A DNA stretch of 64,000 bases, taken from Mercurialis annua. Taxonomy: Eukaryota > Streptophyta > Magnoliopsida > Malpighiales > Euphorbiaceae. The DNA is taken from contig NC_065576.1 in NCBI RefSeq assembly GCF_937616625.2, positions 35,490,628 through 35,554,627 of the forward strand, in the 5' to 3' direction. The notes below the pieces were generated by a model. That model saw only the letters and a list, made by a program, of their open reading frames with translations, made no database searches and was not told where the DNA came from. Shown here piece after piece: positions 45,301-58,180 of this stretch. The number at the start of each line of letters is the position of its first letter. The first letter of the stretch is position 1. Made by a program: the position numbers and the translations under genes.

Positions 45301-46693
45301 TGAACATCAAATAATATACTAGTATCGAACAATATAAGAACAAGGAAACATAGTACATCTCGATATGTACTATTAAATGCAATCAATACCCTATATGTGC
45401 GTGTGTTGTAAACGTATGTTTACATTTTTTTTGTGCATGCCATGGTCCATAAAGGATCAAGAAAACCAAACGCAAAATATTGAAACGATAAATACACGTG
45501 ATAAGAAAATTTTACTACGGTACAATCATTAATAAATATTCGAGATACGAGGTTGAACTCAGTAGAATTATATCGGGACCTATATCTCACTCATTCTCGA
45601 TAAACGTCCTCGGGTAAAATCAAACATAAAGAATATCGAGAACAAATATGAGGCAAAGAACGATAAAGAACAACAACGACAATATGAACTAAATCGCTCT
45701 AGTAGACGACAACGGGGATGATGCGATTATCGATTGAGATCAGAGAAGATGTAATATAAGATTTCAAAGACGGACACGAGGTTGAACTCGGTGGAATTAT
45801 CTCGGTACCTATGTCTAAGGAGTTAAACTCAGTGGAATTATCCCGGGACTTACATAGACTAGTACGGACGGAAGAAATTGTACGAGTTTAACTCGGTAGA
45901 ATTATCCCGGAACTATACCATATGGTTGTGGTTAAACTTAGTAGAACTATCCTGGGACCAAACCATAAGGAACAAGTATAAGCGACTTATCAAAAGTGCA
46001 GCTCGACATGGATCTATTAGGACAATCTGATACAAAGTTTAAAACGTTCGTCAAAAACCAAAGAAATGAAATAAGAAAAGCGCAAAATCAAAAACATAAT
46101 AAGAAAACAAAAGATGTCAACTATCATATGACTTATATATGTTTTATAAAATGTATATAGTACGAAAGGTATATACAAACATGGAAAGATATAGAAAAGA
46201 TGAAATTGAGTAAAATATATATGAAAGTAAGTATATAACGTATGATTTGAGAAAAGCAATATATTTTCTACATAAAGTGGTTTTCAAACGTTATCACCGT
46301 TTATGTATTATTGCTTGTAATTTGGTGAACTCACTCAATTTTATACTGACCCTGTTGTCCCTCCCATTTTACAGGAAGATTAAGCTATGATTTGACGAGT
46401 AAAGCTTCCGAAGCTTTAATTCTCGGAAGTCATTTGTATGAGGCATGAACGAAGACTTTCATTCTAGAGGTCCGTAGTAGTCTAGATCTTTTGACTATAT
46501 ATTTGTATATTGCGTTTGAAACTCTGATGTTTGTTCAAACTGGGGTCATGTGTATTTTGATATCGTTTGAATTATGAAATACGCTTTAGAAAGCGCGAAA
46601 AATTTATAATTGTTTTTAGGCTTGATGTGGGTTTCAGAGCTACCACTCCCATTCCCTAGTACCGCTCTCGGCTCATGAAATTGGGTCGTGACA
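42312..46693 (+). repeat. 3' LTR (with foldback insertion)
   Basis: Starts TGTAATAACCTAAA directly after the purine tract and ends TCGTGACA. It has the same tandem AACTCGGTGGAATTATC repeats (about 45784-45955) and hairpin block (46330-46350) as the 5' LTR, with many substitutions, so the insertion is not young. The 43143-43909 insertion is absent from the 5' LTR (empty site near 36306, gtttaattgtttgtatgagg). Confidence 0.85.
43143..43909. mobile_element. Mutator-like foldback element, 767 bp
   Basis: The ends are GGCTTAATGACTTAAAAACC and TTTTTAAGTAATTAAGCC; it has a perfect 9-bp duplication TAATTGTTT (43134-43142 and 43910-43918). The termini resemble those of the elements at 1755, 9916 and 30257. 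The interior includes a GC-richer dyad with gttcctcctt/aagaggaggaac near 43437-43510. Confidence 0.9.
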
Positions 46694-48931
46694 CCGATTG
46701 AGCCACAGACTTTTAATTAGTTGTAGGATCTATTTATAACTGCAGTGGGTCAATCCTAATTTATTTAGGGCCCTGAATCCCAAGTTTGTCTCGATGTGTT
46801 TGGTTGATTGTAATTCTAGAGTTAGGCATGGTTGTTTTCGTACCGTTTATTAATTTAATTTTGTATTAGACCCGCCTACTCCGGGGAGTTTGGTGTCGGA
46901 AGAGTTGTAGTAATGCGGTTTTCTCTGTCCGGATAGATTTCATGCATTCAGCAAGGACTGTGAGTTTTATTGTTATATTTACTTTATTATGTAAAAGTAT
47001 TTTAATATACACAATGTTTTATTTATCGGTTTCCGAATTAGTTTTTGAAACTAATCGTATGGAAAACTTAGAACGTGCTATCTAACAGGTGTCATCAGGA
47101 CTATGTGCGCACCGGTAACGATCGTTTAGAAGTGATTAAATTTATGAAATTACACGTGTATTAAGGATATATTTTAAGCTTGGTGGATTGGATCTTTGTG
47201 CCATATGTTTAGCGATAGAACTCGATTGATTAAGTTCTCGGGTTGTTCTCTCGGTTGATTAATTTCTCAGACATCAACACTTGGGATTAAGTGAAGTCGA
47301 TGAGGTACTCGCTGGCTTAATTTCTCGGGTTTCAGAATTCCTTAGAATATGATTTGAATTATGGTATAAGCGTTTGAGCGACGGAACGTCTCCGTGGATT
47401 AATTTCTCTGGAGCCGCAGTCACTTGGATTTTTGATGGTATTATGGGATATCACAAAATTAAGGTTTAGGGTTCCATTTATTTCCATACTAATTTTAAGT
47501 ATGTATTATTTTTTTTGGTTTTTGAACTTAATAATTAGATATACCTTATAGAAATCACTCAGTTTCAACTGACCCTCGTTGATGTTCCCATTTTCAAATT
47601 TTATTGAGCAAGCGTGTGGACTTCCATTTTCCTTTCAAAGGTTTGGTTTTCAAGAAAAGAAGTCAACATTTTTAATTCTAGCACGCAGTAGTCATTAAAT
47701 GTCGAGTCTGTTGTATTTTTTATTTATATTTTCTATACTCTGATGTTGGATGATTTAATGTGAGGATGCTACCACGTTTTCTTTATTTATGATAGGAAAA
47801 AGGTGCAAAAATGACCCTCATGTATACCTCGTGTCTCTTGTTGGCACCTCATATATTTTGAATCTCGAATATGACCCTAACGTTATGAAAAAGTATCAAA
47901 AAAACACAACAAATTAACGGAAGTTTATTTTACCATAAGTGTGTGATGTGGCAATATATATGTCCACATACGCATTAAATTAATATGACACATCATCACC
48001 AACATATAACTAATCATATTAATAATTAAAAACTTAAATAATCCCAATTAACCTAAACTAACCCTAATTAACCTAAACTAACCTAAATTAACTCTCAAAC
48101 ACAGCCTCCGCTGCCACCTTCAACATGACCCCCAACTTTTCAGATTACTCCCCTTCAACAAAACCTCCCAGCAAGAATCATTACTTAACATCAAATATCC
48201 AACCAAAAATCTTAGCAGCCACTGCAACACTAGTGAACTGAGGAATCAACGGTAGCAAACAAAGAAGTTTCTGAGTCCGTCAGTAACACAAGAAGACCGG
48301 AATCCAAATTGGCGATGGTGGCCGGTGCGAAGGCCTTGACCGAGGTGAAAACGGGTTTGGGATTAGTTGTTGTGATGATGGTGAGTAAAGAGAAGTTGTA
48401 GCAAGAAAGGTGAGGGATTTATGAAGATTGCGGCTGATGGAATTCCTTAGGATTAGTTTAGGTTATGGGAAGTTTAGGTTAATTAAATATTTAATTATTA
48501 ATTAGTTATTTATTAATGATGATGTGTCAATTTAATTTAACGCTTATGTGGACAAATAAATTTCCACATCACACATTTAACGGTAAAACAAACTTCTGTT
48601 AATTTGTTGTGTTTTTTTGATATATTTTCACAATGTTAGGGTCATATTTGAGATTCGAAATACATGAGGTGCCAACAAAAGACACGGGATATACATGAGG
48701 GTCATTTTTGCACCTTTCCCCTTTATGATATATCAATGTTGTTTTCATCTTGAGCGTTTGATGGATGCTGTGAGATGAGAGTTGGAGTCTCGGTTTGCCC
48801 CCGAGCATTATTTGTTGATTTTCGCTTATATGTTTATTTGTCGTTTTTTTAGCCTTACTACGGATTTCAAAGCAACCACTCATGTTCCCTAGCGCCAGTT
48901 GCGATGTCCTAAAATCGGGTCTTGATAAATT
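46694..48931 (+). mobile_element. Right part of the older LTR, with a nested foldback element
   Basis: It continues the LTR interrupted at 34293. It shares TGCGCACCGGT (47106-47116), repeats of aactcgattgattaagttctcgg (about 47217-47340) and the hairpin block CACTCAGTTTCAACTGACCC (47555-47575). It ends at about 48926 (cgggtcttgata), followed by a primer-binding-like ttagtatcagagc. Without the insertion at 47795-48721 this part is about 1.3 kb. Confidence 0.6.
47795..48721. mobile_element. Mutator-like foldback element, 927 bp
   Basis: The ends are GGAAAAAGGTGCAAAAATG and CATTTTTGCACCTTTCCCC, with arms inverted for about 200 bp (gaccctcatgtata / tatacatgagggtc; ggcacctca / tgaggtgcc). It has a perfect 9-bp duplication TTTATGATA (47786-47794 and 48722-48730). 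The interior 48090-48440 (cctccgctgccacc...gcgaaggccttgaccgagg) is GC-richer and may be captured host DNA. Confidence 0.9.
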
Positions 48932-51900
48932 TAGTATCAGAGCAATGGTTCAGTAGACTTGATCATTGCAAATTGATTTGTTGTGGTGCTGGGCATATTG
49001 ATATGTTTACTTAAGTTTTCAGTCGTCATGTCCCAGGGACTAATATGGAATTATGAGTCAAAATGTTGTCTTTTCACATAATCGTTTTTCTTTGAACTCT
49101 GCCAAATTTGATAAGACGTGAGTCATCTATCGTATGATGTTATGGTTGTGTTTAGCTTGAGCATGTTTAAGTGGTGTTTTGTATACATGCTTTATAGTAA
49201 ATAGTTTGATTATGCGTTTAGTTTTGAAATGTATTGTTTATTGCGAAAAGTGGTTTTGGCTTGACACATGTGTTGACACAGTGGTCGGATGGTTTGCTTT
49301 GGCACGTTATCCGAAGGTGTGGATTTGTTGCTTTTCCAGTAAAAGAAAGAGTTTTTGTGTTTTGGATTTCCGCATTTGGCTAAATATTTTAAAGATTGTT
49401 TTATGAATTTTGTTTGGATGATTCATGATGTTTTAATGTTGAGTATGTTGCGGTTTGACCATGTTTTAGAATGTCGACATTGAGTGTCGTTGGTCATATA
49501 AGATGTACACCCTGTTTGGTTAGCATATTTTACGGATTGCTGATTACATGCTTTATGTTATATGGTATTTGGGGTATAATATGTGTAGCGCCATGTATGA
49601 TTGTATTGCTATTATGGCATGTTGTTTTGTGATAGGAGTAAAATTACTCCTATTTCTGTAGAGTATTTTGGTTCCGTTATTGTGTTTAATTTGCACATTT
49701 TTGGTATTATATGCCTTATTTTGTGTTTGAGCTTTGTAGGAGCGGTAGCAGAATATTTGGAGGTTAATTGGTGTATTTTGGGAGCATTTAGAAACATGGA
49801 GTGAAATCGGGTTGAAGCGGATCAAGCAACGGGAAAAGTTGGCATCGGTTCGACCAAAGAAGCCTTGGTTCGATCAAACCAAGGCCAGTTCGATCGAACC
49901 AAAGCCCATTCAAGAAGCAGAAGGTTATTTTCTTTATGCATGGTTCGATCGAACTAGGCTTGGTTTGATCGAACCAGGCTTAAATACGTGGCTGGGCTAA
50001 CTTATCCTATTTTTAGGCCCACTTGATGCTTATGTACTCCTAAATTAGACAAGGGTTTGGGTAATTTTATTTTCCATTTTGGACATGGTATATGTACCTT
50101 TTTGTAAGGATTTTGGAGGGACACATTATCCTAGCCTCCCTTTTCCCATTTTTTGATATCTTAGAGAATTTCGAACTTTTTAGATTATTATTGTTCTTGA
50201 TTAAATTGAAGCTTATTATTATTAATGAAGATTTATCTTTTTATTTGAAAATTATTATTTCCATTTACAATTAAAGGTATTTATTCTCTAATTATGTCTA
50301 TTGTTTATTTTTATTGTTATAATTGTGTTATTGTTAATATGATTGGCTAAACCCCAGGGGTTGTTATGGATTGGCATTTGATTATATGATTGATTGTGGT
50401 TAGATTAGTGTTTAATTTCATGTTTTGATTATTGGGCTTAATGTTAGGGTTAGTTTGATCATCTAATTATTGTTTTGTGTTTGGGTAATTAATTGAGAAA
50501 TTGTTAACCAAGTAGACCTAGGTAATCAATTGCTTAAAAGATAACACCGTGAAAGCGGGTTAGATTTTAGGTAGTCTTTGAGTGTGCTTAATAAATGCTT
50601 CAAGGTTAATTAATTTGGGGTTTGATATCGTGAGAGCGAGTTAGGTGCCAATTAATTATTTAGGTTACGTTTTACCTTTCCTTGAGGCTTGAGAGAGCGG
50701 GATTAGGTGGTTTAGAATAACTCGACTCTTGATTAGAACACTAGGAAAACATTATTTCATGATTATAATTGTTGCCTTGAAGTTTCAACCCTTAAACCTT
50801 TAGACTTAATTGTTTAGACCTCCCTTTTAACAATTGCTTTACCTTTTAATTGTTAATTTGTTAGTTTGAATTAATTGCTTGTTTAATTGTTGGTTGATTA
50901 GCTTAATTCGCCTAGTTGTTTAATTTTAGTTTATTAACGCTTTACAAAAATCTATTGCTAAACGAATGAAAGATACGAAATAAAATCGGTGTGTTGAGTC
51001 AAATTGTCCTCGTGGGATCGATATCCGACTTCCGAATTTACTACTCGTTGCGATACTGTATACTTGCGTTTTAAATTTCAACCTTCTGTCCATGCACTGT
51101 TTTTTTTTATACTTGAGTTATCGATTTGGTCATATGATTTATATGTTGGGCTTGTTGGAGCAACTTACATGTTTAGTATACATGTTTATATAATATACTG
51201 TTTCATACACACTATCTCGTATGTTAAATGTTATGTTTGATTATTTGCGGTATGATTGGATTGTAGTGGTATACAGGGTGTTTTTTTGTTTAGCACGGTT
51301 GTTTTATACGTGGTAGATTAGAATAATACCTGGGTATGCTAGATGCGCCAGTGGAGCATAGATAAAGGAATTGTGTTGTTTCACATATGTTGGTTAATGC
51401 CAAGCTACGTGTTGATCTCTGTTATGTTGTTTTTGATTATGCTAATGCATGTTAGTGTTCAATTTATGAGATGTTGATAAGTCATACAAGTTATATGCCA
51501 TGTTAACATGATGATTGAATAAGATCTTGCATATTCGTTTTTTGGTGATAACATGTTAGATGCTTATATGTTATATTTGTTTTATAATGGGTTTATATGC
51601 GGATTAAGGCATGTTTTTGTGGTTCTGGGTTATGTGAGAGTCGTAACATGTTTATGTTGTGTTGTGTTTGTATGCCTCACATGTTGGTTTGAGATTTTCC
51701 ATGTTGGTTGTTGGATCCTTGTTGATGTGTCGTGTGGTAGCACGTGAGGTCATTTTAGCAGGTTATGTTTTGGCATAGTCATGAGGTTTGATACATATTG
51801 TTTTGGTGACTCGAACCTTAGTGTTGATCCTTGTTTTGGTTTTATATGTCGAGATCTGTTAGTGCTGGGATCGGTGCATCAGTTTTTGAAAATCGGGATC

Positions 51901-54502
51901 ATTTAAGGAATCTATCAGAGAAAGAAGTAGAAAGTGAACATCGAAACAGTTTGTTAAATTCGACCGAGAGTCAAATGGCAGTCAGTGGGACTGGTTTTAA
52001 TAAGACTTAACATCAGGAAAATGGTTCAGCGTGTATGGAAATGCTATATGAGTTGAGGTTTGAACGTGGGATGCTTGAGGACCAGACTGGTAGAGTTAGG
52101 CAGTTGGAGTGTCATAATGAGAATCTTTTGGATTAGTTGCGAAAAGATTTGGAGACTTTAACTCGTGGAAATCAATCGGTGGCAGAATACATCGACGATT
52201 TTATTAGCTGAATGGTGTCATACCCGAGTTGATGGTAGATTTTTGTGGAAGTGAATGGGCAATATGTGTTTGGTCTCAGACCGGAATATGCAAGTTTAAT
52301 GGAAGTGGTTAACTCGCATTTCACATATGTGATTTGCGAAGCAAGGAAGAAAGAGAAGGATCTGCAATCGTAGAATACAACTAAAGAGGGGAGAGAAAGA
52401 AATAGGAGAATATAAATGTGAACGGAGTGGAGGCGTCGAGGTCCGATAAGGAAGTGAGTAGTCATCGAGTACGCGATAAGGGAAGAACTGTGGCTGGACC
52501 GTCTCGTGTCGTGAGGAATACGTGACGAGGTATTATTTAGTATTGAATTTTATTTATAGTATTATCTGAGGTTAATTTGGGATAATAGTTGTTGATGCAT
52601 AATAATATATTTATTGTTTGGAGTTTTATCATACAGAATAAATGATGATTAAAATATTGTGAGAATTGAGAAACTATTTCGAGGTTATCGAGTGCACTTC
52701 TCACAGAGTAAAATGTATAGAAAATATTTTTCTCAAGATTTTGATTTCAAATATGATATTGATTTGTCAAACTATTTAAAATGTTATTATTACGTAATTG
52801 TACTCAAACATGTCATGAATACATATTCTATATGTCACAAATAGGGAATTGCATCATGCATTTAACATGTTCACTAATTAAGAAGAAAACAATTAATTGG
52901 TACACGCATAAATAGTACATACATCACGTATATTAAAATGATAGGGTTGGATGCACCTCTTTGGGGATGAGAGATGTCATCACCATGGCGCACAATTATG
53001 TAAAAGGATTTTTATCGATAAAGTGGTTTTGGAAAGTGGTTTTGAAAAGAACTCGCGGGTCACTTTTTCATAAATATATTTATAATTTTTTAATTTGAAA
53101 CGGGTTAAAAATTGTACCACCTAGACATATACTATGTGATGATAGTTGTATATAAGGACGAAAAATATGGGGTATAATGATTTTTGTGTATTGGATTGTT
53201 AATTTTGTGAAAACAGTACAGTAAGGATAAATTGCACTCGAGGTATAGATTAAGTTGTTGATTTCGGTTTGAATGATCGAAATTTGATGGAGTGAACGTT
53301 AAGCTCAAATTTGAGAATTTGGAGTGAAAGGTTAAGGGGTTAGTTATGCTCCGTATATATGTATATGCGGTGTTTTAAATAGGACTTTAAAAATATAACG
53401 ATATGTTCTGTGAGAAGATAAATAACGTGATATTTTACTAAATGAAAATTTTAATTACATGGGAAAATATGTACTTTAATGAGAAAGGTAAAGAACATTA
53501 TAAAAGGGCGATTTCAGTTGTAATAGGTTTTCGGTTGAACATATTTTATAAATGGTATATTTATTAAAATAAGTTTCAACTACGGTTTTAAGAGAAATAA
53601 AAGGTGTGTTATCGTTGATGTAACACGAAGTTTTTTCGACGATTAAATTAATTGTGAAATAAAAATTGAGGTATTAGACAGTAAAGTCTTTTTTAAATAA
53701 AATGGAAAATATTTTATCACGATGTTTGATTAAACGAAAGTTATTTCGTTAAAAATATGAGATTTAAGCATAACCAATGACCTGACAATTTGTTTAAGGA
53801 TATGAAAGACCTCTTATTGGGAAATGAGATTGTTAAAAGGATTATTAGAGGAATTATGAGAATTAAGTGTGGATGATGAGATAATTGGTTTTTATGATCG
53901 GAGAATCACGTTGGCCGGTTTCGAAAACAAAGTTGCTTGGTCAAATACCCTTACGATTGAAATTAGTGGTATCAGTTTGTGGTATTTGTATTGGTCAGTT
54001 GTTGAACATTTTATATGTATCTTTCAACGATAAATTCGTACAATACGCTTAAAAGGGAGTTGACGTTATGTCGCCGGAAGTATCAACGGGGTTGGATTTG
54101 TGAAACAGTGGAATAAAGAAGATATTATTATGTTGTTTTAGGGTTTGACAATATTTTAATTAATGATATTATGGTTTTGATTATCATATCAGATATGAAT
54201 TGTGCTATATTGGGTGATCCTCTAGGTGGTCAAACACTCGAGTTGTTTTGGACTGTAAAGGAGTTTATCTTGATAACATTTTAAGATTTTATGGGAAAGA
54301 TGAGAATAGTGGTTTGGTTTACCGTACATGAGAGGGTATGAGCCTGTTTTCTTTGGATTGGTTGGTTGGAATAACGGGTTTTGTGTTATGTCGCCAAGTT
54401 GCGAGCTAGAGTTTTTGAGTAATGTGCTTAATTACTTGTTCGTTTCAAGTGGTGTGGTTAGGTTTTGAAATGCGAGGACAAATTTTTATAAGGAGGGTAG
54501 AA
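48932..54502 (+). mobile_element. Internal region of a decayed long-LTR retrotransposon
   Basis: Lies between the primer-binding-like site at 48931 and the purine tract AAGGAGGGTAG at about 54490. 51846-52210 contains a broken Gag trace whose best part is LTRGNQSVAEYIDDFIS (about 52160-52209), close to the remnant at 25689. From 52540 to 54480 there are only stop-rich fragments, including a block shared with 26400-26550 and 41590-41640. A solo-LTR-like insertion occupies 49629-51067. No polymerase motif is visible. Confidence 0.55.
49629..51067 (+). mobile_element. Candidate solo LTR, 1.44 kb
   Basis: The segment is flanked by GTTTT on both sides (49624-49628 and 51068-51072). Near its right end GTCCTCGTGGGATCGATATCC (about 51007-51026) resembles the terminal part of LTRs of large plant gypsy/LARD elements as I remember them. 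49840-49980 repeats the dyad GGTTCGATCGAACC, followed by cttaaatac as a possible TATA box. The TG...CA termini are not clean, so the exact ends are uncertain. Confidence 0.45.
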
Positions 54503-55179
54503 TGTAATATACCAGGTTTTTCTAACATTTTCGCCGAGGTTTCAGTTTGATTTCGGGTCAGTTTCCGATTGTTTACGTGTCGATTATTGTCCACGTATTT
54601 AATTTTTGTTAGCTCAATGTTTGACTTATGCTTTGATAGAGTTTTAAGTGTTATTGTGTGTGGTTTCATATCGGTTTCATATAGGGTTTTGAAACGTGGC
54701 ATTTTGGATATTTCGTCCAAGATTTAAAAAGATGTTTTTAAATGAGAGACAGTCGTCTTAAATTTCAAAAGATCGTCTGTTTTTAAAATTTTGGACGATC
54801 AAATGGCATTTTAGACAATCGTCTATCTTCATCTGTTTAAATTCTAAAAAGTCGTTTTAAAACTCACTTTTTGCTCGAAATTCAAACTCAACCACTATTT
54901 CTTTTCCCTCAACTCTGATTTATTCTCAACCTAAGCTTAACCTATGAAATTATAAGATCAAATACAAGTTTTGAACACCTTACTCATTTGTAGACATGTA
55001 ACTCAACTCTAACACTCATTAACAACTCCTAACCTAACTTAGACTCTAGCTAACCCTAAGCTACCTCTAACCTCTATAAATAGAATACTAACACAGCCTA
55101 GCTAAAGATTGAACTAGTGGACAAATTTCATAGATAAAAAACCATAAAAACCTTAAAAGAATACCTAGTTTGGCCAAAT

Positions 55180-55210
<31 letters not shown>

Positions 55211-55600
55211 CCAGTCGATCAAACAATCTAGAAATGCTTCAATCATGTCAAGCATGCACTGCTAGACACCGATCCTAAGCTGGATTCTACATCTGGATCG
55301 CCAGAAAATGAGTCAAGGACTCATAACGGTGCTTTTGAAGACCCAATTCTTCTTTCCATTGCTTTTGCCATGTTTAATTTAGAATTTCTAGATTTCATGT
55401 CAGAGGATGCGTGTTTAGCTTATTTTTGATGTTTTTTTCCATAAACTGCCATAAACTGTGTATTTTCCAGAATTTAAATCTTCTTTTTGTGTTTTTGAGT
55501 TCGTTTGAACTTGTAATTAAGCCCCATTTAAGCCTGCGGGTAAGTAATTAGTTGTAGGATCTGTTTTTATATTATAATGAGTCAAACCCAAGTTATTTCG
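54503..55600 (+). mobile_element. 3' LTR, visible part
   Basis: Starts TGTAATATACCAGG at 54503, directly after a purine tract (about 54490-54500). A cluster of agacgatcgtct-like motifs (54735-54830) precedes a TATAAATAG box at 55075-55083. The stretch 55490-55600 matches the older LTR at 34255-34293 joined to 46713-46760. Past about 55600 that similarity fades and I cannot place the end. Confidence 0.6.
55180..55212. repeat. (CA)n microsatellite
   Basis: A CA run with one interruption (cacacaccacacac...), within the LTR and downstream of its TATA box. Confidence 0.95.
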
Positions 55601-56029
55601 GGTCCAGAAACCCAAATTTGTATCCTGCAATTTCAACAGGGTCTCGAAGCCAAAGCCCGCCAAGACCAGAATATTCTAAAGGCTATTCCAGGTTTGTTTG
55701 AACTCGGAATTGACCCTGGTTCAAACCAAAGGAACAGTATCGACGAGGTGAGGAACTTTTGTGTAACCGAGTCCAGATTCTGATCACACAGACTGCCAAA
55801 TGACAGACGAGTGCTAGACACTCCGGGTCTACAAGGTTAAAAAGTATCTCTAACCTTGTATGTATATCAACTGCACGTGTGTATGCTTAAACTGTCTACT
55901 GCTTTCGAAAGCATGTCTAGATCCAATATTAACAGGCTAATGAACCTAATCATGATAACTTAGTTGAATCCAGCAACTCCAACAAATTACCTAGAAATCA
56001 TAGAATTGTCATGAAAATATAATTAAAAG
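55601..56029. other. Unassigned sequence after the LTR
   Basis: A 68-codon frame at 55577-55783 looks like LTR-associated low-similarity sequence (repeating cagggtctcgaagcc / ggtttgtttgaactcgg) and not a gene. Nothing else is supported. Confidence 0.3.
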
Positions 56030-57000
56030 GTTGTATAGGCATTCAAGATGACTTAATAAAATCAATATCATTTAGACATCTGCTTAAGGCTTTATGCATG
56101 AAAAATGGTAAAGACCTACCACTATCTGCTACATGATAGAAACCACCAGGGTTAGATGATTGTTTAAGAGTACATGCTACATGTCACACATGCCAGTCCA
56201 GATCGAGTCATATGCGCGTCTTACATGTTCACCGCTTTCCAGACTTGTTTACTTTTCCAGTACGTTATCCTATGGACTGCATGAGTGTTAAGATGAGATA
56301 ACCGGATATGTCACACAAATATACGAAGTGTTTGATAAGTCAAGTATTAGAAGTTTGGTAGCATTCACAAACCCGGTCTTTTGATCCGATGCACGATAAT
56401 CTCACTCATAAGTGAGTGAGGTTATCTAGTCGGTAAAAAAGGCATTTCCTATCTTAGCTAGATGGTGAATCCATTATTTTCAAAAACTAACCAGATCCGA
56501 AATCAGCCATAAGTCTGGGCAAGCGGCCCCCGAACCCCACTCCGCTCACAATAGGTATTCAAGACAGTAAAGATAAAATCAATCTCACTTTTACATCAGG
56601 TTTAAGATTTATGCATGCAGTAAAATTCACATTTATCCATTATGTGTTAGAACCCCCTTAGGTAAGATGCTTGTTTAAGAAAAATTGTTTCCTGCTCACT
56701 ATGCTACTCTAGATCGAGTCATATGTCAGTGATAAATGTAATGCATGTTTATATTAACTTTATGAACTTATTTACAGTCATTTATTTTGCAGTATTTACT
56801 TATAAACGTTTGATTTGATGAGGCTGTTATTGTCTATATAACATGAGCTATTCTATCTAAGATATGTTTGATAGATTGATAAGATTCATAAACCAAGTAT
56901 AAGAGTTAATTGTGTCCAAAAATCTGAATCTTTTGGTTTGATGCACGACGTCCTATATATCCATAAGTGAGTGGAACGCCCAGTCGGTAGAAGTATTTTC
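56030..57000 (+). repeat. Diverged direct duplication, about 430-450 bp units
   Basis: Unit 1 (about 56035-56455) and unit 2 (about 56550-57000) share, in the same order, ggcattcaagatga / ggtattcaagacag, tttatgcatga, agatcgagtcatatg (56194 and 56711), tcttttgatccgatgcacga / tcttttggtttgatgcacga, and ataagtgagtg...agtcggta. The copies are well diverged. The function is unknown. Confidence 0.7.
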
Positions 57001-57763
57001 CATTTTTAACCTTTAAAAGTGTCATATGTCTAAGTAAACCGGGACATTATTGCTCGCAACACCTTTTAAAGTATTTGATATATTTTATATAGGTAAAAAC
57101 AAAAAAATTAAGAGTGATTTTTTTTATTTGTTTAGGTAAAGATGACATTTTTGAGATTAGAGCATGCTTTTGTTAAATTGAGTGGTATTTTGGTTGTTTT
57201 TTTTATGATATCAATTTTCAATTTAAATAAACTACTTATGTGATTTTTATTTTTTAACATATCCAATTTAAAAATACAAAATTATTACGAGTACGCAGCT
57301 TTGATATCCTACTTATTAATTCTTATTTTTTTTTAACTTTGCTACAATAAAAGATATTATTTTTAAAATTATCTAATTTTTCCATTTTTAACCTTTAAAA
57401 GTGTCATATGTCTAAGTAAACCGGGACATTATTGCTCGCAACACCTTTTAAAGTATTTGATATATTTTATATAGGTAAAAACAAAAAAATTAAGAGTGAT
57501 TTTTTTTTATTTGTTTAGGTAAAGATGACATTTTTGAGATTAGAGCATGCTTTTGTTAAATTGAGTGGTATTTTGGTTGTTTTTTTTTTTATGATATCAA
57601 TTTTCAATTTAAATAAACTACTTATGTGATTTTTATTTTTTAACATATCCAATTTAAAAATACAAAATTATTACGAGTACGCAGCTTTGATATCCTACTT
57701 ATTAATTCTTATTTTTTTAACTTTGCTACAATAAAAGATATTATTTTTAAAATTATCTAGTTT
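57000..57763 (+). repeat. Near-identical 382-bp tandem duplication
   Basis: CCATTTTTAACCTTTAAAAG begins at about 57000 and again at about 57382. The two copies agree almost base for base, differing mainly in poly-T lengths. The duplication starts with the last part of the preceding older repeat. Confidence 0.95.
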
Positions 57764-58180
57764 TTATTATAAAAATTATTATTTTTAAAAAATTATCGTT
57801 CACATAATATTCTCATAAAATTCAAGCTTTTTAATTTTTGTTTTTACAGGTTGCTTATTTATATAGATTATTTTTTTAATTTATTTTTAAGTGTTTTAAT
57901 TATAAATCTATTATTTCTATAAGTATATTATTCCAAAATTACTTTATATTTTCATGCATTTTTAATTTATATAGGTTATTTATTTAATTTTTTATTTTAA
58001 AAATTATTTTTCTAATATTATTTAATTATTCATATTTAATTTGTTATTATTTCTAAATTACAATAAAAATAAATTTTTAGTTAAATTCATGAACTTTTAT
58101 GTTTTATTAGTTTTTAATTTATTACATTTAAAAATACTTAATTTAAGATTGATTTAAATTATGAGAAAATTTCCCACAAT
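57764..58180. other. AT-rich intergenic, nothing recognised
   Basis: Low-complexity A/T sequence only. Confidence 0.4.

Larger units (their letters stand above)
34294..46693 (+). mobile_element. Long-LTR Ty3/gypsy-like retrotransposon, non-autonomous or decayed
   Basis: Two LTRs flank a 3.2-kb internal region: 34294-39091 and 42312-46693, both starting TGTAATAACCTAAA and ending TCGTGACA. After removing the Mutator-like insertion unique to each LTR they measure 3601 and 3606 bp, which confirms the pair. A degenerate primer-binding site follows the 5' LTR (about 39096), and a purine tract AAGGAGAGAAGA lies just before the 3' LTR (about 42300-42311). The internal region holds only gag traces, with no reverse transcriptase or integrase motif. 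The flanking 5-mers (cttat, ccgat) are no longer identical. The element is inserted in an older LTR. Confidence 0.85.

Noticed and set aside
52172..52465. 97-codon minus-strand frame
   Set aside because: Antisense to the Gag-like remnant; no domain visible.
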